A stretch of 64,000 nt of DNA from Alkalisalibacterium limincola (GCF_008017755.1 NZ_VRTS01000003.1:62001-126000); one strand, 5' to 3'; counted from the stretch's first letter, positions 9,793 through 21,749 are shown. The notes: generated by a model not told the origin, from the sequence alone. Numbers and translations: made by a program.

Positions 9793-12201
9793 TCAGTCGT
9801 GCTGCGGATCGGCCGTCGGATTGCGGGCCACCAGCCCGTCGGCGACCGGTCCGAGCCAGGTGTCCGCCCAGGCCACCAGCTCCCGCGAGACCTGCAGGTA
9901 GCCCGGTGGCAGATGCCCCCAGTCCAGGGCGACGTGGCGCTTGTGCGCGGAAGGCGTGCCCAGGCGCTCGAAGAAGGGGCGCTGCGAACGCTCCAGCGGG
10001 AAGGTGAAATCCTCGCGGCCATTGAGCATCAGGACCGGGACCTTCACCCTTGGAAGGTAGTCCTGCGGCTGGATCTCCTCGGCCAACGCCCGTGCCGGAA
10101 TGCCGGCGGAGATCAGCATGGCCGTGGCGAAGCGTTCCTCCACGGCAAGCACGTAGGGGGCGCGCCAGCCGCCATAGCTCAGGCCGTGGAACGCGATCCT
10201 CTGCGTGTCGATGTCGTCGCGGGTGTGCAGGTAGTCCAGCGTCCGCCGCAGGTCCTTGACCTGCTGGATCAACAGGTCCCGGCTGGCGATCGGTCCGGAG
10301 GGCGGGTTCCCGCGACGGTGGAAGGTGCCCTTGTAGACCGGATAGACCACCACGCGCGCGCTGCGCAGGAAAGGTTCCACATGCAACAGGCCGGCATCGT
10401 CGATGGAGTCGAGCATCAGCGCATCGCCGCCGGGAAAGTGGACCACCGACTGGTACGGAGGCTGGCTGCGGTAGGGGATCAGGACATCCACCAGTACGCG
10501 CTCGCCGCCGTAGGCCGCATCGAAGCTGACCCGCTCGCGGCGCCAGGCGTCATGGTGTTCGACGGATTCCAGCCGCGCCTCCAGCGGGGTCTCGTCGTAG
10601 TCGAACAGGCGACTGAGCAGCGCGAAGGTGCGGTCGTCCACCGGCTCGGGCAGTTCGTTCTGGACATGGGCGATGTCGGCCCCGTCGGCCGGGTCCACGG
10701 GCGCCTCGTTATGCACCAGCCGCATTCCGAAGCCCGGTCGGCGCTCGTGCGGCGGCATCGCGTTGGGGCTGCTGAACTGGTAGGGATTGTCCATCCAGGA
10801 CCCCCCCAGCAGGTGGCGTCGCTGGTCCACCGCGTTCGCGCACCATTCCCATACGTTCCCCGCCATGTCGAGGGTGCCGTACGGCCCCAGGCCACCGCTG
10901 GCCCCGACGGGCGTCGTGCCGCGCCCGTTGAAGTTGCTGGCCACCAGGATGTCCGAGAAATTGGCCGCCTGGGCCGTTCCCAGTCCAGCTGCACGCGACC
11001 ACTGGAAGACGTTGGGAAGCGCAGCTCCCGAGAAGGCGGCGAAGGCGGAGGCCTCGTACCAGCTGATGCCCTCCACGGGATGGTCTGCCTCGTCCTGCGG
11101 CCAGTGGCCATTGGCCCAGCGCATGGGCCCGGGCGCACCGGTGGCGTCGACGAAGTCGGCGACGACCTCCTCGAATGCCGCGCCCGGATGCGCCGCCAGT
11201 GCCTCGCTCCAGAATTCGGGCCGCGAATAGCCGCCGGCATCGACGAAGGACTTGAATTCGCGGTTGGTGACCTCGTGGCGACCAATCCAGAAGCCGGGAA
11301 GGCTGCGGTCCACGTCGAGGTAGCGCACCTGGCCGGGGGGGACATAGACCATGCCCTCGGGGATCTCTTCGGATCGATGCAGGTGCAGGGTCTCGGGAAT
11401 CGGCAGCACGCTTGGCGCAAGTTCGAGATCGGCATGCCCGGGCAGGCGCGCCCGCAGGCGGAACATCGTCAGTGGCAGGCGCATGCCGTGGAGCGGGGTG
11501 TGGCCCAGCGCCAGCCAGTCGTCGTCCCCACCGCCGTAGGCGCGAACCGACACTTCGGCGCCGACGGGCTCGCTGGTGATGTCCACCGGCAGCGTGAGGT
11601 CGAGCCAGACCTGTTCCAGCGCGGGGTCGTCGTGCCAGGTGCCTCGCGCCTCGTGGACCAGGCGGAACGCGCTGAAGACGTCCTCCTGCGATTGCGCCCG
11701 GATGCCCGGCAGGGTGTCCAGGTGCAGGCGTTGCCAAGAGGGGTCGGCACCGAGGGGCGGGGAAGGGGTGCTGGCGACGACCAGCGCGACGGCCAGCAGC
11801 ATGGCGCCTGCCCTGAAGAAGCTGCCGGGCGTTGCCGGGTGTGATCGATCAGGGGTGGGTTCGCCGGGCGCGGCGCCGTCCTCGCCGGGGTCGACGCGTT
11901 GCACCGGGCAAGCCATCCGGTACCCGCGCCGATGCACCGTTTCGATGTATCGCGGGGCATGGGCGTCGTCGCCCAGGGCATGGCGAAGTTCGCTGATGGT
12001 CTGGGGCAGGGCGTTGGCCGAAATGGCCGTCCGTCCCCAGGCCTGGTCCAGCAAAGTGTGGTGGTCAAGCAGCTCCGGCGCGTGCTCCAGCAGCACTTCG
12101 GCCAACCGGAATGCCTGTCGGCGCAGGGGGATGGGTCCCTCCGGCCCGGTCAGCGTGCCGGTGCGTGGATCGAGCTGGAAGGGTCCGAATCGGTAGGCCA
12201 T
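9793..12201 (-). CDS. fusion: winged-helix DNA-binding, membrane, PEGA-like, SUMF1-like and alpha/beta hydrolase domains
   Basis: An 802-residue multidomain protein. Residues 1-98 are an OmpR/CadC-type winged helix (FQLDPRTGTLTGPEG, ISELRHALGDDAHAPRYIETV, RRGYRM). Residues about 128-146 are one membrane helix, so the rest should be periplasmic. Residues about 204-262 look like a PEGA domain (TSEPVGAEVSVRAY..LGHTPL). Residues about 280-497 are a formylglycine-generating-enzyme/SUMF1-like domain (GFWIGRHEVTNREF, DMAGNVWEWCANAV, LLGGSWMDNP..GFGMRLV). It has no Cys in the GGSW segment where true enzymes hold copper. Residues about 560-785 are a serine hydrolase with GLSYGG (Ser675), Asp731 and His763. 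ATG 12199-12201 is preferred over the TTG at 12210. A ToxR/CadC-like one-component regulator with an enzymatic sensor is my inference. It is divergent from a small secreted protein. Confidence 0.85.
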   Translation of the reverse strand: MAYRFGPFQLDPRTGTLTGPEGPIPLRRQAFRLAEVLLEHAPELLDHHTLLDQAWGRTAISANALPQTISELRHALGDDAHAPRYIETVHRRGYRMACPVQRVDPGEDGAAPGEPTPDRSHPATPGSFFRAGAMLLAVALVVASTPSPPLGADPSWQRLHLDTLPGIRAQSQEDVFSAFRLVHEARGTWHDDPALEQVWLDLTLPVDITSEPVGAEVSVRAYGGGDDDWLALGHTPLHGMRLPLTMFRLRARLPGHADLELAPSVLPIPETLHLHRSEEIPEGMVYVPPGQVRYLDVDRSLPGFWIGRHEVTNREFKSFVDAGGYSRPEFWSEALAAHPGAAFEEVVADFVDATGAPGPMRWANGHWPQDEADHPVEGISWYEASAFAAFSGAALPNVFQWSRAAGLGTAQAANFSDILVASNFNGRGTTPVGASGGLGPYGTLDMAGNVWEWCANAVDQRRHLLGGSWMDNPYQFSSPNAMPPHERRPGFGMRLVHNEAPVDPADGADIAHVQNELPEPVDDRTFALLSRLFDYDETPLEARLESVEHHDAWRRERVSFDAAYGGERVLVDVLIPYRSQPPYQSVVHFPGGDALMLDSIDDAGLLHVEPFLRSARVVVYPVYKGTFHRRGNPPSGPIASRDLLIQQVKDLRRTLDYLHTRDDIDTQRIAFHGLSYGGWRAPYVLAVEERFATAMLISAGIPARALAEEIQPQDYLPRVKVPVLMLNGREDFTFPLERSQRPFFERLGTPSAHKRHVALDWGHLPPGYLQVSRELVAWADTWLGPVADGLVARNPTADPQHD

Positions 12202-12440
12202 GGCTCGCAACCGGGGGCGGGGACCGCAACTGGGCCGTCACAGGCGGAAGGCCGGGACCCAGCCCGGCGACACCTGTTATGACGCGAATTCCGCCCGAAA
12301 CCGGAAGATTTCAGGTTCTGCTGACGTTTTCCTGAGGGTTTTGGCAAGTCTCGGGGCCCCGAATGCGCCAGATTCCATGCCGGGCCCGCCGCCTCAACGG
12401 TGCCGTGGCCCGACCCCGTCGCGTCCAGGAGGAGACCGAG

Positions 12441-13043
12441 ATGAGCAAGAGAACCCCCATTCGTTGTGGAATTTTTGCGATGTGCTGCCTGGCAGGCGCC
12501 CTGGTCACAGGGGCCAGCGCCATGGCCCGGCCCGGGGCAAGCCCCGCGGGGCCGGGCAATTCCTGCCGCGGCGCCGGCATGCCGCCGCATTGTCCGGACC
12601 GCGGGATGCCGGCGGAGATCCGTGCGCAGTTGGCGCTGTTGCGCAACGCCTCGTCGGCATTCTTCAGCTTCGACGTCGCCCAGTCCGCCGGCTGGTTCGC
12701 GCAGCTTTCGGACTGCGTGGAGTCGCCCGCCGGCGGCATGGGCTACCACTACGGCAACCCGGACCAGCTGGCCAACGAAGGCAACCTGTCCCTGCTGCGG
12801 CCCGAGGTCCTTGTCTACGTGCCGATGGAGGACGGGTCGATGCGTTTCGGTGCGGTGGAGTACATCATCGCCGCTGCCGACTGGCCGCATGTCGAGCCGC
12901 CCGAGTTCATGGGGCAGCAGTTGGGCTACAACCCCCATCTCGACATCTGGGCCCTGCACGTGTGGATCGGCATCGACAACCCGGCAGGCATCTTCGCGGA
13001 CTTCAATCCCGAAGTGAGCTGCGAGTTCGCGCCGGAACCCTGA
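12441..13043 (+). CDS. secreted protein of unknown function
   Basis: A 200-residue protein with a Sec signal peptide (residues 1-28, MSKRTPIRCGIFAMCCLAGA, cleavage near ASA-MA). The mature part has several conserved-looking aromatic segments: PEIRAQLALLRNASSAFFSF, GMGYHYGNPDQLANEG, LRPEVLVYVPMEDGSMRFG, and GYNPHLDIWALHVWIGIDNP followed by GIFADFNPEV. This resembles a small family of exported proteins without known function. I cannot name a reaction. ATG 12441 follows AGGAGGAG at 12428-12435. It lies 239 bases from the divergent fusion regulator and may be its target (inference only). Confidence 0.75.
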   Translation: MSKRTPIRCGIFAMCCLAGALVTGASAMARPGASPAGPGNSCRGAGMPPHCPDRGMPAEIRAQLALLRNASSAFFSFDVAQSAGWFAQLSDCVESPAGGMGYHYGNPDQLANEGNLSLLRPEVLVYVPMEDGSMRFGAVEYIIAAADWPHVEPPEFMGQQLGYNPHLDIWALHVWIGIDNPAGIFADFNPEVSCEFAPEP

Positions 13044-13058
13044 GCCGGTCGCCGGGCA

Positions 13059-16000
13059 TCATGGCGGGGCCGGGGGGGTATCCCGGTCCTGCCGTGGATG
13101 CATCGGCCAGGCGAGGGCGACGCGGTGTTCGATCCCGTCGTCGACCAGGGGGAACGCCGCTGTGTCCTGCGGCACGCCATCGAGTTCCAGTCGGGCCGGC
13201 CGGTGGCGACGAGTTCGACCTTGATCCGGTAGCGCGTGCCGCCGTGGCGATAGTCCATGCCGAAGCCCGGCCAATCCGGCGGCACGCAGGGCTCGAGGTG
13301 CATCACGTCGTCGATGCGGCGCAGGCCCAGCAGGGATTCGATCATCATCCGGTACATCCAGCCGGCAGATCCGGTGTACCAGGTCCAGCCCCCCCGTCCC
13401 GTGTGGGGGGCGACGGCATAGACGTCGGCGGCCATGACGTAGGGCTCCACCCGGTAGCGCGCCACCCCGGCAGCATCGCGGGTGTGGTTGACCGGATTGA
13501 TCATGCGCGCCACCTCCCAGGCCGAGCGTGCATCGCCCAGTTTCGCGAAGGCCATCGCGGCCCAGACGGCGGCGTGCGTGTACTGCCCGCCGTTTTCCCT
13601 CACCCCGGGCACGTAGCCCCGGATATAGCCCGGGTCCGGGTCGGCCCGGTCGAAGGGAGGGTCGAGCAACTGCACGAGGCGGGAGTCGCGCTTCACCAGG
13701 TGGGTGGCAAGTGATTGCATCGCCTGTTTCGCACGCGTGGGGGGAGCGACCCCCGAAAGGACCGACCAGCTTTGCGCGATCGAGTCGATGCGGCACTCCT
13801 CGTTCCCCTTCGACCCCAGGGGTGTCCCATCGTCGAACCACGCACGGCGATACCACTGCCCGTCCCAGCCATGGGCCTCGAGGTTGCGTGCCAGGTCGCT
13901 TGCGTGCTGCGTGCATTCCTCCGCCATCTCGTGGTCCCCCCGCTGGCGCGCGACGCGGGTGAAGTCGCCCAGGACCGAATGCAGGAAGAAGCCCAGCCAG
14001 ACGCTCTCGCCGATGCCGGCCTCACCGACCCGGTTCATTCCGTCGTTCCAGTCGCCGGTGCCGATCAGCGGCAAGCCGCGTCCGCCCAGCAGCGTGGTGG
14101 CCCTGCGCAGCGCCAGGACGCAGTGCTCGTAGAGGCTGCCGACCCGATCGGAAACGGCGGGAAGGTCGTAGTACGACTCCTCGTCGACGTTGACCTGTCG
14201 CCCCTCGAGGAAGCCTGCCGACGCATCGAGGATGGACGTGTCCCCGGTGACGTCGAGGTAGCGGCAGGTCGCCACGGGAAGCCACAGGTAGTCATCCGAA
14301 CAGCGCGTGCGCACGCCGCGTCCGCTGGGCGGGTGCCACCAGTGCAGCACGTCGCCCTGGGGGAACTGCTTGGACGCGCACAGCAGCAGGTGCTCGCGGC
14401 TCAGCGCCGGGTCGGCATGCACCGTGGCCATCGTGTCCTGGAGCTGGTCGCGGAAGCCGAACGCCCCGCCGGACTGGTAGAAGCCGCTGCGGGCCGCGTA
14501 GCGGCAGCCCAGGGTCTGGTACATCAGCCAGCCGTTGGCCAGCACGTCGAAATCGGGTTCGGGGGTGCTGACCCGGACGGTATCGAGCAGCCGGCCCCAG
14601 TGGTCGCGTGTCCGGGCTAGGGCCTCCCCGGCACAGGCATGCGAACGGGTGCGCTGGGCCAGGTGCATCGCATCGGGCGCGGAGCGGGCTGCACCGAGAC
14701 GGAACACCACGGTGGTTTCGCCCCCGGGGGGCAGCGTGAGGCTGCGCTGGATCGCCGCGCACGGGTCCACGCCCACTCCCAGTCGTCCGGAAAGCTGCTC
14801 GCGGCCAAGCGCAGCGGGAGCGCTGGGATCGCCATTGCGGCCAAGGAACTCGGTCCGGTCGGTGGTGAAGGTATAGGGCCCCGCATCGATGGCGAAGAAA
14901 GCGACGCGGCCCGCGAACTCGCTGTTGTAGTGGTTGCGCGCGACCAGAGCGCCACTGCCGGACTCGGTCGCACTGGCGACGTGCATGTGCGAGCGCGCAC
15001 GCAGGTCGCCCAGCACCCATTCGACATAGCCGGTCACGCTCAGCCGTCTCGGCGTGTCCGACCGGTTCTTCAACCGCAGCTGCAGGTACTTCACCGGCTC
15101 GTCGCGATCGACGTGGACCCAGAGCTCGCTCTCGATGCCCTTGGCGGTGTAGTGGAAGACCGTATAGCCGAAGCCATGCCGGATGCGGTAGGTGCCCGGA
15201 CCGCGGCAGGGCAGCGGCGTGGGTGACCAGACGTGGCCGGACTCCTCGTCGCGCAGGTAGAGCGCTTCGCCGGACACATCGCACACGGGGTCGTTGTGCC
15301 AGGGCGAGAGCCGGAACTCGTGCGCGTTCTCGAACCAGGTGTAGCCCAGGCTGCTTTCGCTGATGACCGTGCCGAAGCCGGCATTCGCAAGCACGTTGCT
15401 CCATGGTGCCGGCGTGGTGTCGCCTTCGTCGAGCGTTATCAGGTACTCGCGGGCATCCTGGCTGAATCCGCCCAGGCCATTGTTGAACTTCGCCGGCGCA
15501 GCGGCGTCGCCCGGGCCTGCTGCCGGGTGGGTCGGGATGGCGGGGAGGCGGCGCTCCCCGGTGGCCGTCTCGGTGGCCTTGGGTGCCCGAAGGGCGGTGG
15601 CGGCGGAGGGAGCAGGGGCGCTGATGCTGGAGAGTTGCTTCCCAACCTGGTCTTCCAGCGTGCCGCGACGGTCGCTCAGGATCACCCGTGCCACCGACTT
15701 GAGCAGGATCCGATCCTCCTGCTGGATCTGGTGGGCGCTGCGCACGAAGATGCCGCCTGGCCGGTCGAGCGCATGCGGCTCCGGGCCGGCCGACACCATG
15801 CCCAGGATGCGATCCTGGAGATGCTGTCGATAGATCGCCCGGTCTTCGTTCCAGATCACCAGGTCGGCCTCGAGTCCCTTGAGTCGCCAATAGGCGTGGG
15901 CCTGGATCATCTGCCGGACCAGTTCGATGTTGGCGGCATCGGCGATGCGCACCAGAGCGATCGGCAGGTCGCCGGAAATCGACTGCCCCCACAGGCCCGA

Positions 16001-19000
16001 TTGCCCGCGGCGGTTCTGCTGCAGTATCGCCGGGCGCGCGCGCAGCAACGGACTGGCGTAGACCATCAACCCGGCGAGGCGTTCGTACGACTGGGCATCG
16101 GCCTGGCTGGCATTGATCTGGCGGCGCACCACCTGCGCCTGGGTCCAGGCCAGTTCGAACACGCGGTTGGCGAGCCGACGGTCGCGGTACTTGTCGATGA
16201 GCGCCCGGCAGGCGGCCTGGTCGGGGCCGACGCCGCTGACCATGTCGAAGCACATGCTCTGTCCCGGCTTGAGGCGGACGCGGCAGCGGATGGCCACGAT
16301 CGGGTCGAGCACCGAGCCTTCGCTGTCGCTCAGTACCTCGTCCTCGACAAGGGCCCGGGGCCGGCGCAGGCTGCGGGCGCGGCCGATGAAGCGGGCGCGG
16401 TCGGTTTCGTAGGAGATCGCCTCGACGTCGGCATCGTGGACCGCCACGAGGTGGAACATCCAGGGAGGTGCCTCCCCGTGCGATCGCTCCCTCCGGGTGC
16501 ACAGCAGCGCCTGCTTGTCGCGCACGATCCGGGTCTGCACGAAGAGGTTGCTGAAGGCCGGGTGCATCTCGTCGGCAAGCGAGGGTGCCAGCACCACTTC
16601 GGCATAGGTGGTGATCTCGATGCTGCGCTCGGTCCTCGACCGGTTGCACAGCATCAGGCGGCGCAGCTCGATGTCGTCTTCCGAGGACACGGCGATCTCG
16701 AGGTGCGACTCGAAGTCCGACCGGCGGCCACGGAACTCGGCCTTGGCGTCGGAAAAGATTGCCTCGTAGCCATCCACCCGGGCGCATGTCGGCTGATGGG
16801 TGGCCGACCAGAAGTCGCCCGTGGCCACGTCGCGCAGGTAGCAGAAGCTGCCCCAGGGGTCGCGCGTGGCGTCCTCGCGCCAGCGGGTGACGGCGATGTC
16901 GCGCAGCCGGGAGTACCCGGACCCGGCACTGCTGAGCATGAGGTGGTAGCGGCCGTTGGACAGCAGCTGCACCGCGGGCCGCGGCGTGTCGGGGTCGTGC
17001 AGGATGCGCAGGCGCACCGGATGCTCGGCCGGCCCCAGGTCGGCTTCGTCCCGCTCCGCACGATGCGGGTGGAACACCGCGGCCCTCGGGATGCGCTCCT
17101 GCAGCAGCAGGAGCGTGGCCTGGATCTCGGGGTCGGCGACGAAGCGGCGCTGCATGGGCTGGTCGCGCAGCAGGTGCACCAGCCCGAGCAGGCCCATGCC
17201 CTGGTGGTGGGCCATGAACGACCTGACGATGGCCTGCTTGTCCCCGCCGGGGAGGCGCTCGGCGGTGTAGTCGACGGCCTCGTAGAGCCCGAAACGGCCC
17301 GCCAGCCCGTCCGCATGCAGGCGCTGCAGGTTCTGGCAGGCCGGCACCGGGCTCACCGCCAGCGCCATCATGCTGGCGTACGGCGCGATGACCAGGTCCT
17401 GCGACAGCCCGCGCTTGAGGCCCAGTCCGGGCACGCCGAAGGCCCGGTACTGGTAGTTCATCGCCGCGTCCACTGCGTTGTATCCCGACTCGGAGACCCC
17501 CCAGGGCACCCCGCGCCGGCCGCAGTAGCGGATCTGCGCGGTCACCGCATGCTGCAGGGTCTGGTGGATCAGCGTGCCGGGGTAGCTGGGCATCACCAGG
17601 TCCGGCATCAGGTATTCGAACATCGACCCGCTCCAGGACAACAGGGTCGATTGGCCTTCGACCTCGGTCAGCAGGCGTCCCAGCGAGAACCAGCTTTCCT
17701 GCGGCAACTGGCCACGGGCGATCGCGACGAAGGTACCCAGACGCGCCTCGGAAGCCAGCAGGTCGTAGAAGCCGGCATCGAGCTGGTTCTCCTCGACGTT
17801 GTAGCCGATCGAGAGCAGGTGGCGGTCCGGGTCGTACAGGAAGGCCTGCTCCATGTCGGAGAGGCGACCTGCGCGATCGGCGAGTGCTCGCAGGGCCTGC
17901 ACGCGTTCGCGCGCCCAGTCCGCGACCGGGCCCTGTGCTGTAGGCGCCGCGAGGCTGCCCAGCGTCACCGTCCCTCCGTTCTCCTGCGCGGGCCCCAGGC
18001 GGGCTGCTTCCGACCGGGCCGCATCGCAGGCCGCCACCAGGGCGGCCGGCCAGTCCGGGCTGGCGAGCACTTCGTCGCTTGGGCGGGCCGGCACCTGGCG
18101 GGCGATGGCCTGTGCCAGGCCCCGGAGCGTGAGCAGGGTGGATTCGTTGGGTCGCGCCTCGGCGGACGCCCCCTTGCGCAGCGATTCGAGCCGTTGCTCG
18201 AACGCGTCGATTGCTTCGGCGAGACCCGAAGACCGCCCCGGGGTGGCTGCCAGTTCTTCCCGAAGCACGGCCACCGTGTCGGCCAGGCCATCGAGCAGGT
18301 TCACCGGCAGCAGGGGAGCCTCGGCCAACGCCAGCAAGCCCTGGCGCAAGGTCACCAGGTGGCCGACGAGGTTTCCGCTGTCGACGCTTGAAACGTAGCG
18401 CGGGGGCAGGGGTTGCAGGGTCAGCGTGTCGTACCAGTTGAAGAAATGCCCGCGGTGGCGGGCCAGGCGATCGAGCGTGTCGAGCGTGCGGGTGGTGCGG
18501 TCGATGACCCCCGACACGGTGAGGTAGCCCATGTCGTAGGCGGCGAGGTTGGCCAGCAGCGCGAGCCCGATGTTGGTCGGCGACGTGCGATGGGCCACGA
18601 CGGCCGTCGGGTGCTCCTGGACGTTGTCCGGCGGCAGCCAGTGGTCGGGCTCGCCGACGTGGACTTCGAAGAAGGCCCAGGTGCGCCGGGTCAGCCGGTG
18701 CAGGAACGCCTTCTGGTCCGGGGCGAGCGGGGCGCGTTCCTCGCGGAGCGGTTCGCTCAGCCAGTGCATGAGCCAGGGCGAGACGAACCAAAGCAGCAGG
18801 ATCGGCAGGGCGACAGGCAGTGCCCGGGCGTTGAAGAGGACGATCGCGACGCTGGCGACGAGGGCGGTCGCCGGCGCTGCCCACATGCGCGCCAGCTCCG
18901 CGGCCGCGCCCCGTCCGAGGCGGCGCTCGGCCTCGCTGGAGGGGCACCACTGCAGGAGCCTGCGACGACTTACCAGGACCCGCCACAGTGTCCGGGCGAT

Positions 19001-21749
19001 GGCATCGACGCTGTACCAGGCTTCATGTGGCAGCAGGGCCACTGCGACGGCCGCCCGCTTGAGCTGGCGCATGCCGGCGCGTGCCACCTGTCGCAGGTGG
19101 ATGCCGGGGGCCAGGTCCAGGGGTTTGGCCAGCACATCGCGCAGGGTCGGAATCGCCACCGGCAGCAGCCACAGGCAGAGCAGCCAAAGCGTCCAGGGCA
19201 CGGCGCGGTCGAACATCACCCAGCCTGAAACCAGCAGGACCGCCATCGAGGCGGGCACCAGGCTGCGGCGCAGGTTGTCGACCAGTTTCCCGCGCGAGAG
19301 CAGCGACAACGGGTTGCGCTCGCGCGTCCCGTCCATTCTGCGGATCCAGGGCAGCAACCACGGCAGCAACTGCCAGTCGCCACGGATCCAGCGGTAGCGT
19401 CGGCTGACGTCGGCTGCGTAGCGCGATGGGTAGTCCTCGTAGAGCTTGATGTCGCTGACCAGTCCGGCGCGGGCATGGCAGCCCTCCAGGAGGTCGTGGC
19501 TCAGGATCCGGTTCTCCAGGAAGCGTCCGTCGAGCACGCGTTCGAAGGCGTCCACGTCATAGATGCCCTTGCCGACGAACGAGCCTTCGCCGAACAGGTC
19601 CTGGTAGACGTCCGACACGGCGCGGGTATAGGGATCGATTCCCGGTTCGGTGCCCAGCAACAAGGCGTAGCGCGAGCTCCGCGAGGCCCCCCATGCTGCT
19701 GCCGACACCCGGTTGCAGGATGCCGTAGCCCCGCACGATGCGGCGGCGCACGGGGTCGAACTGGGCGCGGTTGAGCGGGTGGGCGAGGGTGGCGACCAGC
19801 TCGCGCGCGGCATCGCGCGGCAGGCGGGTGTCGGCGTCGAGCGTGATGACATAGCGGGTGCCGACCAGGTGCCCGGGATCGCCGGCGATGCGGATGAACG
19901 CGTCGGTGGCGCCGGTGAGCAGGAGCTTGTTGAGCGCGGCGAGCTTGCCGCGCTTGCGTTCGCTGCCCATCCAGACGCCCTCGCCCCCGTTCCAGACGCG
20001 GGGCCGGTGCAGCAGGAAGAAGCGATCCACGCCCTTGGACGCATGGCGCTCGTTGAGCTCGCCGACCCGCTCGGCGGCGTGTTGCAGCAGGGCCTCGTCC
20101 GCCGGAAGTACGCTGGTCTCGGCGTCGAGGAAGTCCGACAACAGCGCGAACTGGAGGTTCGGGTCGCGGTTGGCGAGGTAGCGCACTTCCAGTGCCTCGA
20201 CCAGCGCATCCACGCCGACCTGGCTGCCGAACATGCAGGGGACCACGACCAGGGTCCGGCACGGGGAAGGGATCCCGCGGCTGAAATCCATCCTGGGCAG
20301 CGGGCGCGGCGCGACGATGACGGTCGCCCCCCAGTTGACCAGCGTGATCGCGAGTTCGCTGAAGACGATGGCTGCCAGCACCGACAGGATGACTGTCAGG
20401 ACGCCAAAGCCGGTTGTGGGCGAGGCGGCGGACAGCAGGGCCACGGTGAAGGCGGCGGTCAGGAAGGCGATCGGGAGCAGGTAGGCGGGAAGCGGCACGC
20501 GCGGCCTGCCCACGCTCAGCGGTTTGGCGGGATTGGCCTCCCGCAGGACCTCGCGCAATTCCACCAGGCCGTCGTCGACCAGGTAGTAGCCGACGTGCGA
20601 AGCCGCACGCGTCGGATCCGGGTGCGCCTGCGCCAGTCGCACCGCGTGCCGTGCCACGTCGGCCTCGCGGTGGTCCCCGAGGCGCGCCAGACGCTCGACC
20701 ACATGGCGGTAATGGTCGCGGGTCAGGAAGTCCATCTGCGGATACACGCCCGAGGGGTCCTCGCGCAGCGCCTGGTCGACCGCGCTGAGGCCCTCGACGA
20801 AGTCGCGCCAGTCCATCTGCGCCAGGAACCGCAGGCTGCCGATACTGTTGCTGACCGACACCTGGTCGGCCGCCTGCTGCTGGCTCTCGGCCTGGATCAG
20901 CGCCTCCACGCCGTGGCCGGCGTCCTGGGCCCAGTGTTCCAGCCACGCCATCGGCATGCTCAGCGCCACGCTGCGGCCCTGCAGGCCCCGCGAGAGGGTC
21001 GACACGAAGGAGCCGGAAACCGGCGGCGCGGTTCGCGCCATCTCGGCCAGTTCCAGCACCAGGTCCTTCGGGCGTGTCTCGGCCACGTGGGCGAGTCGGG
21101 CGGCCCATTCGCCGGCCAGGCGCCGGTCGTCGCCGTCGCGCATGACCTGCGCGGCCATGCGCCGCAGGTTTTCCAGGATCGCGAGCCGCAACATGATCGG
21201 CACGGCCCACAGCTCGCCCAGGCGCAGGGGTTCGACTTCCTGGTAGGCGGAGATGAAGCGGCGGATCGTTTCGGTGTCCACCCAGCCATCGCCGTGCGCC
21301 ACGGCCTCCAGGGCGAGGTGGTAGACGCGCGGGAGTCCGGCGGGCCCGCCCTGCACGAGTACCGGCAGCTCGCGGCTGTAACCCTTGGGCAGGTGCAGGC
21401 GCGCGGTGCGCACCTGTTCCTCGATCAGGTGGAAGTTGTCCAGGAACCATTCGCCGGCCGGCGTGATGCGCACCTTGTCGCGCACCATCGAGGCCAGCGA
21501 GGCGTTGGCCTGGGCCAGCAGGGCTTCGTTCTGGCGCAGGCGGGCGATCAGGGCGTCGCTGCCGGCGCGGGTCTCCACCTGATGGACCCGGGCCAGGGCA
21601 CGGCCGCGCACTTCCATCTGCTCGGCATTGAGCAGTTCCGCCCGCAGCGGCGGGTCCCGGGGATCCGCTGGACCGGACGGGCCCGAGGGCCCGGTTCCAC
21701 GGGCGTGGAGTCCTAGCCATCGGCGCAACGCGTTGGAGCTGGAAGGCAT
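13059..21749 (-). CDS. ndvB: NdvB-type cyclic beta-1,2-glucan synthase, broken by two frameshifts
   Basis: About 2,897 residues, the normal size for this giant inner-membrane enzyme. It builds cyclic beta-glucans from UDP-glucose and exports them to the periplasm. The N-terminal part begins at ATG 21749. Membrane helices precede the GT84 glucosyltransferase (ITLDADTRLPRDAARELV; later RRYRWIRGDWQLLPWLL). A glycoamylase-like domain follows (GYNVEENQLDAGFYDLLASEARL; SWSGSMFEYLMP), and a GH94 phosphorylase-like C-terminus sets ring size (LIGTGDWNDGMNRVGEAG). Two indels split the frame. A six-C run at 19687-19692 has one base too many (GSSMG should continue ASRSSRYALLLG). One base is missing near 13187-13203, after which LELDGVPQDTAAF continues to the stop. 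Both sides are well conserved, so assembly error is likelier than decay. Confidence 0.9.

Noticed and set aside
15233-18391. A 1,052-codon plus-strand frame opposite ndvB
   Set aside because: His/Val/Gly-rich antisense composition with no family features.
14292-18986. A 1,564-codon open frame inside the glucan synthase region
   Set aside because: It is antiparallel-free but out of frame with ndvB, has low-complexity Arg/Pro/Gly/Ala composition and no domain motifs. It is a GC-rich shadow frame of ndvB.
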